From Lutraria lutraria (taxonomy: Eukaryota > Mollusca > Bivalvia > Venerida > Mactridae): a stretch of DNA of 64,000 bases. The notes beneath the pieces are model-generated. The model saw only the letters and a list, made by a program, of their open reading frames with translations, was not told the origin of the DNA and ran no database searches. The DNA lies in NCBI GenBank assembly GCA_964023205.1, contig OZ026851.1, positions 15,941,528 to 16,005,527 of the forward strand. Direction: 5' to 3'. Positions 1 through 12,400 of the stretch are shown here, one piece after another; position 1 is the stretch's first letter; each line of letters begins with the position of its first letter. The position numbers and the translations under genes are program-made.

Positions 1-385
1 AATGTTTCTTTTCACGTCGCTAGTTGCTACTGCGTCATCTACTTCGTTTACTTCACAAATGTGTTTCACTTATTTACTTTTTAACATTCTTCTTCGTCTT
101 GGTCTCCGAATTGTTCTTTTTTTGTAAATCATCTTGTGAATAAGAGAACGCATTGAACAAACAAATATTGACAGATTAATAAACATAAACAAATTATATA
201 CAGACTTATTGTCTCACTGATCAATGTGTATTTTATATAACCTATGTCATGTTCCCCTGTATTTATACAACCTTCTCCCGACAAATTAAGAATTTCGATT
301 CAGTAAATAATCGTCAGAAATATTAGTACCATTTATTGAGGGTGTTAAATCCTTATGTTTTTCTCATTTCAGATAGATGATCAAG
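1..385 (+). promoter_or_regulatory. Upstream region of the shell matrix gene with a splice acceptor before the start codon
   Basis: No coding sequence is visible. A pyrimidine-rich stretch ending in CAG at 370-372 lies 13 bases before the ATG at 386, so the first coding exon probably begins at 373. The true 5' end would then be in a noncoding exon further upstream, inside 1-300 or beyond the window. I see no convincing TATA box or initiator that would place a promoter here. Confidence 0.4.
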
Positions 386-449
386 ATGCAGTGTTTACTT
401 CCATTACTAGCGATCACAGCATCGTTATTTCACCACACTTTGTCTCAAA
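386..449 (+). CDS. BMSP: Exon 1: signal peptide
   Basis: The ATG at 386 opens a 21-codon exon beginning MQCLLPLLAITASLF and ending TLSQ, a short hydrophobic secretory signal with a plausible cleavage site near the exon end. The exon ends in phase 1 at a GTAAGT donor. The start was chosen because it is the only ATG that puts a signal sequence in frame with VWA1. Confidence 0.8.
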
Positions 450-3400
450 GTAAGTCTTCCATAATAAAATAAAATATATTTTTGTTTTTGTTTATAACGA
501 GATGTATACGAGTAAGAACAGTGTACATGTATAAGTTTGATAGGAATTTATTTCGTAAATTCGCCTCCTAAAATGTATTTTGAATGTATTTATTAATAGT
601 ATGACATTGGTGTTGCCTCATTTGTTGTTCTTGTTGCCGTTACAGGTGTAAGCTGTGCCAATCCCGCTGATATAATGTTTTTGTTGGATGGTTCCGACAG
701 TATTGATCAACAAGAGTGGAACCAGGAACGTAATTTTGTTGCCCGTATGATAAATGCGCTTGATATAAGTCCGGGAACCATTAATGTTGGTTTCACAGTG
801 TACAGTTCCGATGTGGACCGCCATCTTGGTTTGACACCATTTCGACCAAGGATAGTTCTAAACGCAATGGCGAAGATGTTAGACCATCCAACAGGTATTG
901 CGACAAACACAGCAAAGGGCATCGCTAAGGTGCGCGAAACGTTTAGAAATCAGCCCTCTTCGCGCAGCAATGCGCCAAAAATTATGATTGTAATCACCGA
1001 CGGCTCATCCGAAAATCCAGCGGAAACAATCCGACAAGCACAGATGGCTAAGGCAGACGGGATCCGCATCATTGCAGTTGGTGTGGGAAACAACGTATTC
1101 TTGGAAGAGTTACAAGAAATTGCGACAAATCAACGTAAATTTTACCAGACGCCAGATTTCGCCGCATTGCGTGGAATAGAATCCGATATAAGAAACATGA
1201 TCTGTAGGGGTAAGCCAATCATAAAATCAGTTTAAACATCCATTTGATTGATTTGAGAGAATCGGGACGTTGTTGATCTAATGCATTACTTTCGAATATA
1301 ACAAAAAGTCATACGATTCAAAACGTAAAACTACTGCAAACATGTCGGAAAGAGTTTAAGAAAGAATTTTAAGCAAATTTAATGGAAAAAATCATTTAAC
1401 TAATAGAAATATGAAGGATTACAACATATTTTTTCAACATACTACATGTAGTATATTCATTTTTTACTTTTTTCTCGTTTCAGTTATCACCACAACCCAG
1501 TCACCAAGATTCACACTTGTTCCACCAACTTTACCACCAGAGGTCATACCTGTAGATGGAGGTAATGTAACTTATATTTGTCACGTGACTAAGAGAAAAA
1601 TAACCAAGCACGTATACTTATAACCAGTACCTATCATTATCACTTTATTTATTATTATGATCGAAGGAAGAATTGTTACATATCTTGCTTCTGTGTCTGG
1701 TTTTATTTTAAAATTCAATACTTTACAGAATTTATCTTGATTACAAATAAGTATGCTTTCATTCAGACAAAATTGATCATTCCCGATTTGCTTTTTTGGC
1801 ATAAAAATACCACAATCTTCAACAACCAAATTTGCATAGAGCAACGAATTTAATTGCATTATAAAGCATTCATATTTTCTTTTGCATTTTCAGACAAAAT
1901 TTGTAACAACCCTGGAGATATCGTGTTTGTTGTTGATGGATCTGATAGTATCAGTGACGCTGATTTCGTAAGACTGAAAAATTTCGTCGCCAACTTGATT
2001 GATAATTTTGAGATCGGCCCTGACGCCATTCACGTCGGAATTATCGTATACAGTACACTCGTCGGAGAGAAGATCGGGTATATATCAATGACAAATCTTT
2101 AAATTGATAGTCAAACGACATGCATACTATTGTTTATAACTTTACTCACAATATGTAAATTATTATCATTTTGCGTGCAATTATTTTCTTATTTATTTAG
2201 AGTGGATTTAACGCCATTTTCAGCGATACTTCAGATATATACTGCGACAGGTTCACTAAACAAGTTTCCCTGGACTGTATTTTAACCAGTTATAACTTGC
2301 CCTTCCACAAGGAGTGGGCAACTTTTCCACAAATAGAAGAAAATTGACATTTTTGTCAAATTTTCATAGAAGGGTATTTCTTTTGTATACCCAGACAAAA
2401 CATTCAGATTCCTACAACCAAAATGCTGCACTTTCAGTTTAAAAATTATATTAACGTATCTTTGCATTCCAGGCTTTTCCCTCCTAAAAACAAACTCATC
2501 TTAAAAGCTTTAGCCAATAATTTGGAACATCCGAAATTTGGTACAGATACTGCATCTGGAATCGAGGCTGCGCGAAATATGATAAGTGAACAAGGACGTC
2601 CGAATGCTCCGGAAATTATCATTGTCATCACGGACGGCCGTTCCACTAATCCAAGAAACACAGTGGTCCAGGTATGTCAGAGTTCAGGGTGTGCTCTTGC
2701 TTTGTGATTTCTTGTGAAGGTTTCAGTCCGTCAGGGGCGGGATGCTAGTATTTTTCCCCAAAACATTTTGTATTTTAGTTCAAAGATGGTCGATCTTTTT
2801 TTTCTAAATGCACAGTAGCCTAAGTAAGACGCCTCATAATTATTCATAAGCGGTAAACGTGAAAAACTTCAGCACAAGGCGTGAGAGATCAGGTCGCCAA
2901 TACTTAGATAGTATTATAAAATAAGTAAACCTTTGAACGTGAACTCTATCAACCCCTTGGCACTAGAAGTAGGTTACTAAGTAAAGGTATAATTGACACA
3001 CACAGGAATGAAATAGGTTAAAGAGGTCTCGAGGCAAGAACGAAAGTTCAACCGATGAACATTGGCAATAAACTCATACATATCCGGAGCGACGCCTAAT
3101 GTAGTACATTGTAAAATCGTTCTCACCAAGAATGAGAACGATTTTTCAAAACTGAATTGAAATGCATTAGGAGGTGTAGTTCACTTTAATTCGGTTCTTG
3201 GTATCGTTTCTTATACATTGTACTTCAAAGGCGATATATGGAAGTGGAAACAGACCTTTTGTATCTTTAACATATTGGTAAATAATTGTTAATGTTTAGA
3301 AACGAACATAAAGCTAACTAAAACGTCTTTTAGAAGGAAAATAAATCTGTGATCTAAAAAGTACATGTAGTATAATCACGATAATGTGAACATATAACCT

Positions 3401-6400
3401 ATATTAAACAAAAACTATCTAACATTACAGGCAAGCATCGCCAAAGCACAAGGAATCGTCATGATATCTATTGGTGTAGGCAAAGACATCTTTTCGGAAG
3501 AACTGAATCAAATAGCCAGTGGACCTAACTACGTGTCTGAGGTCGCTGATTTCACAGCCCTCGCAAACACAGTCAATGTGATGAGAAACCTCATTTGTAC
3601 ATGTAAGCGTATTGTCCAAACATTATTTCACCTAGCCGCATTTAAAATGCCAATACTAATTCACAAATAGCAAATTACAATGCTGATTCAATGAACGATG
3701 AATTATGCACTATCAGTGACATTGCTTGGTTTAAATTGGTATAGATTTAAACTATAAACGGATCGAATGGACATCATATAATAAACCACATCCGACTTTT
3801 GGCTTTGGCGAAATACAAAAATAATACCTTGTTTTAATTCTCACATAGAGCTTCACGGACTGATCTAAGACTTACAGAATGAGTAATAGGAAACGGTAAA
3901 AATAATCATGACATGCCGTTATGTCCCAGTCACAGAACGATATCTAAAACGGTTAGTAAAGAATCATGGCATGCTGTTGTTACCATTCATGGCACAAGAC
4001 GTAAGTTAATTGACTAAGATATCTAAGATGAATTGTATGATTTCAGCAATTACCACAACACCAGTATCAACCACGACTATGATGCCACCAACGTTGCCAC
4101 CTGATATAGAACCTCCACCTCCAGGTATGATAATATTTTTATGACAACTTTACTCGTAATCATGGAAATATCCAATCGGAACTCCTCGGCGTTTGTCTAA
4201 AGAAAGTGCCTCGGACATTATAGGCAACTTGGCAATTTTACTGTAGTACTTTACGGGCTACAATCCGTCATGACTGATACTGGGAGTCCAACGACGGGAA
4301 CAACATGTTTCTCTTCCAAAGGGAATATGATGCCCATTTTATCAATGACGAACGATAAACACGTTTGAAAGTCTGAAATTCTACGAAAACTAGTAACTAG
4401 TATAACGAGTACTTTACTATTGGGAAATATCCTGCATCCAGTACCTCACTATGTCTATCATCGTTAACTGTCAATGAGGAAAAACAATACAGTCATAGTA
4501 ACAGCTTGCACGTGCTGCCTAAGTAACACAATATAATTAGTCCACATTAAGAGACTGGTCGTTCGTAAGGCCTAGAGCTCAACCAGTTTGCTAAGTCATT
4601 GGAGCGCATATTAGGCAGAACACAATTTTACCTAGACAAATTTTCAGAAATTTCCACATTTGTCCTCCGCTACCTGTTTCTTATATTATAAGCGGAGAAG
4701 TTCTTTGTTCTTGGCGAATGGTCAGATTTGTGCTTGTAGAAAAAGTATAAGTACCTGTTTGTTCAACCGCCCGCTATACATCGCAATAAACGAAAGCTCT
4801 ATGTCTGTACATGAGCTTTTCCGTCATCATAGATATTAACTGGGAAGGAACATTGTCCTACTATAATAAGAACAAACTCATTGTTTTCATTGCTTCTCGT
4901 ATTTCAGAACTGATATGTACCGTACCAGCTGATGTAGTCTTTGTTCTTGATGGATCAGACAGCATCAAATCAAATGATTGGATTCGTCAGAGAAATTTCG
5001 TAGCCAATCTTATCAGTCATCTCGAGGTAGTGTTATATTCTAACGTACAGAAATTGTAAACATACATACATTTATAAATAAACTAAAAGCAAGCTGAAGA
5101 GATGTCTAATGCCATCTAAACAGACCAGTCTAAGATCATCAAAACTGATGACGGCAATAAAGTGTTGAAATTTGATATCAAGTCTCCGAAATCGAATCTC
5201 AGTTTAATTAAATTTATTTTAAACGAAACAATCTAATTGCAATGATATCGTTGTTTGATGTTTAAGCAACATTCGGACATTAATTGAAATCATAGGCAAA
5301 GAAGTGACCAAATAGCATTGCGTCATATAGATACACACCTTCATTTTTAGCTTATTTACGATGATGATTTATAAGTAGCGATGATTTACTTGTTGAAAGT
5401 TTAGAATACGTTTGCAGATTTCTTCAGCCATGTGTTTTCTTCGTAAATGATAAAACACATACAATGGAACAACATAATACACGTTCCTTAAGTTTGTTAT
5501 AATTAGGCAATCGTTAAAAACAGTATAGGTTTGCGATTAAACGATTCAAACTTTTAAACACTATATGCTGATATTGAAAAAGAAATAGCTGGTATAATTA
5601 ACAAAAACAAATGTTTACAAAAATTGCTTAAAAATGGGGTCGGATAATTTATTTTTGAAGGAATAGGTCGAATAACTGCAAACCGATATGTTTAGGGGTT
5701 TAACGGATGCCCTCTACAAATTATATATTTTATTTGACAGGTCGGGCAACCTTACATCCATGTGTCTGTGGTTGTATACAGTTCAATAATTGGTGAGATG
5801 GTTCCACTCATACCCTTTAAGCCTAAACCAATACTAAAGCGACTTGTTTCGGTTCTAAAACAACCTAAGTTTGGTACCGATACTGCGCTAGGTAAGTAAT
5901 TCCTTCTGTTATTTTGTTTCCATGGTGCAATGTCAAATTTAGCTTTCGCTTTCAATAATTTCAAAAATTCTGTTGATTCCGGCCTTTCGTAAGAATATCT
6001 ATACTATCATACAGGAGACCGAAATCTGTAATTTTCATCAAAGTAGTGGTACCAAAATGAATTTAAAATCAAAGTACTCATGGAAACTGAACTAACAGAG
6101 ACTACGTAGAAAAAACCTAGTACGTTGGTCCGAATAAAAATGCATGCGTGCAGAGTAAGTGACGGCCATGGAAACCTGAACAATCGTTCAGTTTCCAAAA
6201 AAGGTAACTTGTGAACATAGTGACATTGTTATAGTGCGATTTTATTAACCTGTCAAAACTGAATAATTTCACGGTTGCTGGATACGATTATTTAAGTTTC
6301 GTTTCACAGTCGATAGTTTTCGTTTGTTTTACCATTATGGAATTTCCGATCAACGTGTTGATATAATTGTAAAACGACAATTATCGTATAACTTACGAAA

Positions 6401-9400
6401 GTAATCGAATCTCACCGAAGCTAAACATAAATGCAATCATTGACCGTATAATTATCGCACAATACACTCCGCAAAAATACTTTGTTTGTACACCACTCAT
6501 ATGTGTACATTAAGATGATTGCATTCGATACCTTCGATAGGGAAAAAGAATAGTGTCCGTTTTAGTCTCCTTCGGTTCTGGCGATTCTACATAATCACGA
6601 AAATTAACAACAAAAAGTGTCAAGCATTTTCTTGATTATTTTCAGGAATCCAGAAGGCCAGAGAAATCCTAAGGAATCAAGGTAGAAATGACGCCCCTAA
6701 AGTGGTCATTGTTGTCACAGATGGTAAATCTACATTCCCTGACAACACCATGATACAAGCCAATATGGCTAAAGCCGACGGTAAGACTGGTGTTCTCATT
6801 CATACATTTGTTACCACTTTGTACCAAAATGAAAATGCTAGTAATTATAATAAATCCCTATCTCTTTCATTTGCAGAAATTATTTACTCCAATTACATTA
6901 GCTGCTGGTATTGCAGATATGAAAGATATTACAGTCGCCGAAAATGAAAGTTTGATTTTATTTTTATGTTTAGTCTATCTGTTGTCTAACGGCTCATTCA
7001 GCAGCCATGGTCATTTTCAGGGTCTCCCCAGAAAAGGGAGAGAATACACAGGAGAACCGGGCATTTGTTCCCCTACACTTAGTCATGTTTGATTACAGCT
7101 ATGCAAGCGAACAGATATGTTGCCGTAGATATTCCACGAACCTTTGCTAGGTCAATGTTTAAAACATACTTATGTCTATTTCCCCAGGTGTGACGATGAT
7201 ATCTGTTGGAGTCGGGTCTGATGTTTTTGTTGATGAGTTGAGAGACATTGCAAGTTCTGAAAGCCAAGTGTTTACCGTCATTGATTTCGCCTCTTTATCT
7301 AGTATTATCGCAGCATTGAGAAATAAGATTTGTCAAGGTAAAACATATAAATTTGCGTTTTTAAGGAGATAATGTCATTTTGATGTTTATAAACTATTCT
7401 TAAAATATACAAATGTACGGTATTACATCTATCATATTACATTCCTGTTAATAATTGTATTCCATAATTATTATGATTAAAAGCGGGAGAACAAACGATC
7501 CCTATTAATGATATTTGATTTGATTAATTTCAAAACATTTAAAGAACCGAACTTTCTCATCACTCTTGGTAACTGGAATCGATTGATATGCTGTCAAATG
7601 TGTGAGCCAATACCAAACTGTGGCCTTTATTCGGAGGTTATAATAAATCTTCTAAATAATCGATGACAACTTTTAAAAGAATGGCTGCTAACACGGGTTT
7701 GACTATAGACTTACAGGTATTAGCTTTGAAAGAAAACAATATCATCCAACACATCTAAAAAGAATATTCCAGTGATTAACAATTTCTTTTTGCATTTGTT
7801 TCTTTTAGTTGTGCAGACAACAACAACAGCCAAACCAACAACACCAGCACCAACGACAACAACAACTGAAATGACCACGCCTCTCACAGTGTCACTTGTT
7901 CCATGTAAGTTTTTAATGAATCATCATTACTACATACGTTATAAAATATACATTTACAGGAAGAAGGAAGAACCAGCACTAGACTCCCATTCTCCGTAAG
8001 CAACTGTCTCAGTGTCAAAGTCATATACACATACGGAAGAATAATGAAAATCAATGGCCATTTCAATGTTATGGCTTTATATTAAAACGGTCGCTAGCTG
8101 AGATTTTACATGAAAAAGAAAATTGAATGATGAATAATTGGTAGAGACAAAAGGTGACAATTAACCAAACCAATGTTTATAGATTCAGTATCAGTACCGA
8201 CATTGTTCTCCGCAAGTAACTGTCAATTATTTCACGTGAATGATTAGCGAACTTGAACGAATGGTTTCAGACACAATTTATTCAAACAACCGCCACACAG
8301 AGCCCGTGGTTCGAACGTACGAATCTGAGGTCCGAAATACCAAATGAGTTACACGGGCGAGTATTAACATAAAAGAAACATAATTTGCACCATAAAATCG
8401 CTTCTTTCCAGGCATTGACAGCAGAACTGAGGCAGATTTGGTGTTCCTCTTGGACGGACACAAGAGCATGAGTCCTTACAACTGGATGATGGAGACACAT
8501 TTTGTTTCTAACTTTTTCGATGGGGTTGAAATTAGACCAGAGTTTGTCCATATTGGCATGGTTGTGTCCGACCATATACGAGGAGATGAGATTGGAGTAT
8601 CTCCGTTTAAACACAAGTAAGATATCAAATGATGTCATATTGTTACAATGGTACTATTGGAAATTGGAAAATCTACATTTATTTCACTCCAGATAAGTAT
8701 TTATCGAATTTAAGGTACATCGACAAACTAATACTTATGATTTTATGAACATTGCTTTAGATCCGGAATGTTTTGGCAAGGTTACCTTTGGTTTTGTTAT
8801 TTTCTCTGACACTTTGCTTTCTGCTCATTTAACGTTTTTTTTTTGCTTGTATTTACAAAATCTTTCTCGCCACCACAACGTGTGATATCTTGGTTTAGAT
8901 TCGGCACAAATTCTTACAAAAAAAGAGAGTCAAGTCTTTACCATTGACAATATTCCAAATTCTATTCACAGAATGCATATGAAGCAGTTGGTGCATGGTC
9001 TAATGCAACCAAGCGGTGATCAGGACACAGCAAGAGGTCTGCGCAAGGTTCAAGATATATTTAATATCCAAGGTAGAAGGAATGCTGAGAAAATCATGAT
9101 CTTCTTAACAGACGGAAGCTCTCGATCTATGGCAGAAACTAACAGAGTAAGAATAAGAAATATAACCAAAACATTCGATCAATGCCCTTAATAATACTCG
9201 AAAACATTTTAACAAAAGCCTTAATTAAGTGGAAAGTTAATTTAAATTTATAGTATCTTTGAATTGATCATTTATGGACGCATTTAAACATGTAACGGAT
9301 ACAACATAAGAATATTCAAAAAACGGACATTAAATAAAATATATACTACCATAAGCAAATAATTAAAACTTTCCTGTCATTACATATAACATTTCTACAT

Positions 9401-12400
9401 GCACGAACAACAAGAAAACAGCGCAACAACATCAAAATACACAACATCGCAAAAATACGCAAACCCACCAACGTAGCACACAAAACTTAAACAACCTACC
9501 GAAGCTAGAACATCAAAGCATTATTTATTTATTCATCTTATGTAGGAAACTCAGAAGATCAAAGATCTTGGCGTGGATGTAATCACTATTGGTGTTGGTA
9601 ATAGAGTCAACTTGGCTGAGCTGACGCAAATGGCAACAAACCCAGCTTTGACCTTAAGGTCAAGAAATGTCAACGAATTGTTTGGATTACTTAACAAGTT
9701 ACAGAACGTCGTTTGTCAACGTAAGCACTTAAATTGAATACCATTATCCTCGTGTATCACTTTCTGACTGTTTTTATTATGTCAAAGACGTTACTTAATA
9801 TATAATATCGTTGCATCTCTGCTTAAGTACGTCAATATTGCTCGACACAAGCCATTGTTATTTTTGTTATACATCTTCATTCTTACCACACTGTCTGTCA
9901 ATCTAATTATAGCTGTTTGATCTGATTCGGTGAAGTAAAGATATATTATTTATTGGGAAGGTCCTTGCTCAGTGGTAATAACACACCACCAATGCTTGTT
10001 TTCGTAATGAAACTACTGGTCAATACAGCAAGATGGTCTCTTTAGCTGTTCACAGATTGCTTTTTTTGCAGGTTTTAGTATATTTGTTTGCATTTTGGAA
10101 TGGAGTTTGTTGTCCGATGGTATAGATGCAATATGATGTGTAGCATTTCTAAACAATAAGTTGATAAGAATACATTTTTTGTTTATTTCAGTGCTTAAGA
10201 AACCGGAGACAACCACTCTGGCAGTCACAACACCAATGCCAAGTAAGATTATTTCATAATATGAGTTTTTGTACCCTTAAGTTTCATTGTCTAATCCGTT
10301 ACTTTATACCATTCCCTTTCTTTAGTACGCTATTCGTAATTCTACTTTATTGTGCTTAAATTTTCTGAATGTATTCCTTTTACTGTTTCCTTTTTTTGTA
10401 AAAACAGTTCTCAATTTAATCATATTATTGGGCAGTTTATGGTGACTGATGGTACGGAAATAGTACATACATATACGAAACCAAGCAATATATGTATATT
10501 TAAACTTGTATACCTGACGGCATTGGTCGACTAATTTGTATTTATTTTTTTATCAAACTTAGCCAGACTTTGAGTTAAAATTTCGAAAAATATGTAGTCT
10601 GTTATAAGTATTCTCTCTTTTTGTTTAGTTCCAGCGTTATGTGAGGGATGTCTGATTGACGAGGGAGTTGGGTTCAATCCCTACCCAGGGGACTGCACCA
10701 AATTTGTTCAGTGCTGGAAACAAGGGAACACAATAAATGCTTTCATCAGATCTTGTCCTTTTGGTCAGTACTGGGACGCCGATGCCATAACCTGCCGACC
10801 TTCATTCCTCGTAGTCTGTACTGCAGGTGGGTACCAAACGACAATTTAATCAAACTGTACAAGCAAGTTAACACATAGTAAAACCTTACTTAGCAACTAC
10901 CTATATCACAACCAACTCATTCTAATGACAGCTTATTCTAATGACCGTTTTCTTTTTTAATATTGTTATTTAACAATGGGACCGCCTAAACAGACTCTTC
11001 CGATCCCAAACGTAGTCTTATTCTGGAGAAATCTGTGCGCGGACTAAGTAATTAAGTCAGCTGGCAACTCCAGCTTAATAGTTATTAAATCATTCCTGTG
11101 ACGTCATCCTTTTGTTCTCACTGTCCAATATTTTTACGGATGGACAACTCTCAATGGGCATCCGTCCGTTATTTTTGTAATATTGGAGTGTAGTCGACAT
11201 ATTGGACTGCTACTCAAATTTGGACACTGAAAACACAGGAACCTGAAATGTTATCCAGGTAACAACAATAGGCCCAAAAAAACGTAATCCGAGCCTCGTT
11301 CATAGACCGCTGTATATATATACCCGGTATATATATACATTATATATTAATATTATATACATGTATATATACAGCGGTCTATGAACGAGGCTCGGGTAAT
11401 AATTTTTGGGGCCTACTGTTACTTTATGGATAAAATTCAAGGTCCCTGTGCTGAAAACGACGCATGCGTAAGATTTTCGAATGCTTTAATGATTCGAAAA
11501 TAAATTTATCTCCTTATCCAAGTCTTGTTTTAATTAAGATTTTAACGAAAATGAAGCAGTACTGTATTACTCGTATTTACTAATTGGCTGTAACATCAAC
11601 AGCCCGATTAGCTCAGTTGGTAGAGCATCTCACATGCTAGAAGGAGGTCGCGGGTTCGAGCACCGCATCATGTACATTATTTTCCTCCAATTACAAATAT
11701 CAAATATATTAAGAAACATAGCATCAATTGAGTAAATTTCATAACATTCAATATACACACATTTTTCAATACAATCCATACCTTGAAAATTAAGCATTTG
11801 ATATTACAAATCAAATCTAACAAAAGTATTACACGGAAATCCCACATTATTCACACAATCTTCCACATTGCACTGTTTTACAAACCATTTAGAATTTTAA
11901 ATGAAAGGCCATCCCAATGGTCTGAATCGGTGCAAACAGGTTTTGAATAAAATGTAAATTCCTCGTGCTACCCGAGCAGTGTGATTGAAAGGGTGTTGAT
12001 TTAAAGGTGTCCGTCGTGTAGGCTTTTAAACAGTTAAATTCACATGCAATTTTATCTACTTATGCAAAAAAATGAATCCCAACTACTTGTTCAAAGCCAA
12101 TAACCTTCTGTAGTGACTTTTAGTGAGCAATTTCGTTTTAGTGTAGCATAAGAAGTAGGAAGCAATATCAATATAAATGACTTGATTTTGATTAGGAAAT
12201 AGAATGAGTAATTCGACGACGTACCTTTAAAAATTATAAATTGTCACGGTCAATGAATTGTGTAAATCCTTTCGAAATGATTTAAGTTACATATAAACCT
12301 CAAACTGTCCATTATGTAAAATATTGGAGTGTCTTCGGCGCTACGCGCCTCAAACACTCCAATACTTTTCATAATGGACAGTTTTCGGCTTATATCTATC

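Noticed and set aside
6790..7092. Open frame of 100 codons between VWA3 exons
   Set aside because: It lies in the intron between 6780 and 7188; exons 10 and 11 join in phase to continue the VWA fold, and the peptide has no VWA features.
11602..11675. Functional tRNA gene
   Set aside because: The anticodon stem does not pair and the 3' acceptor strand does not match the 5' strand.
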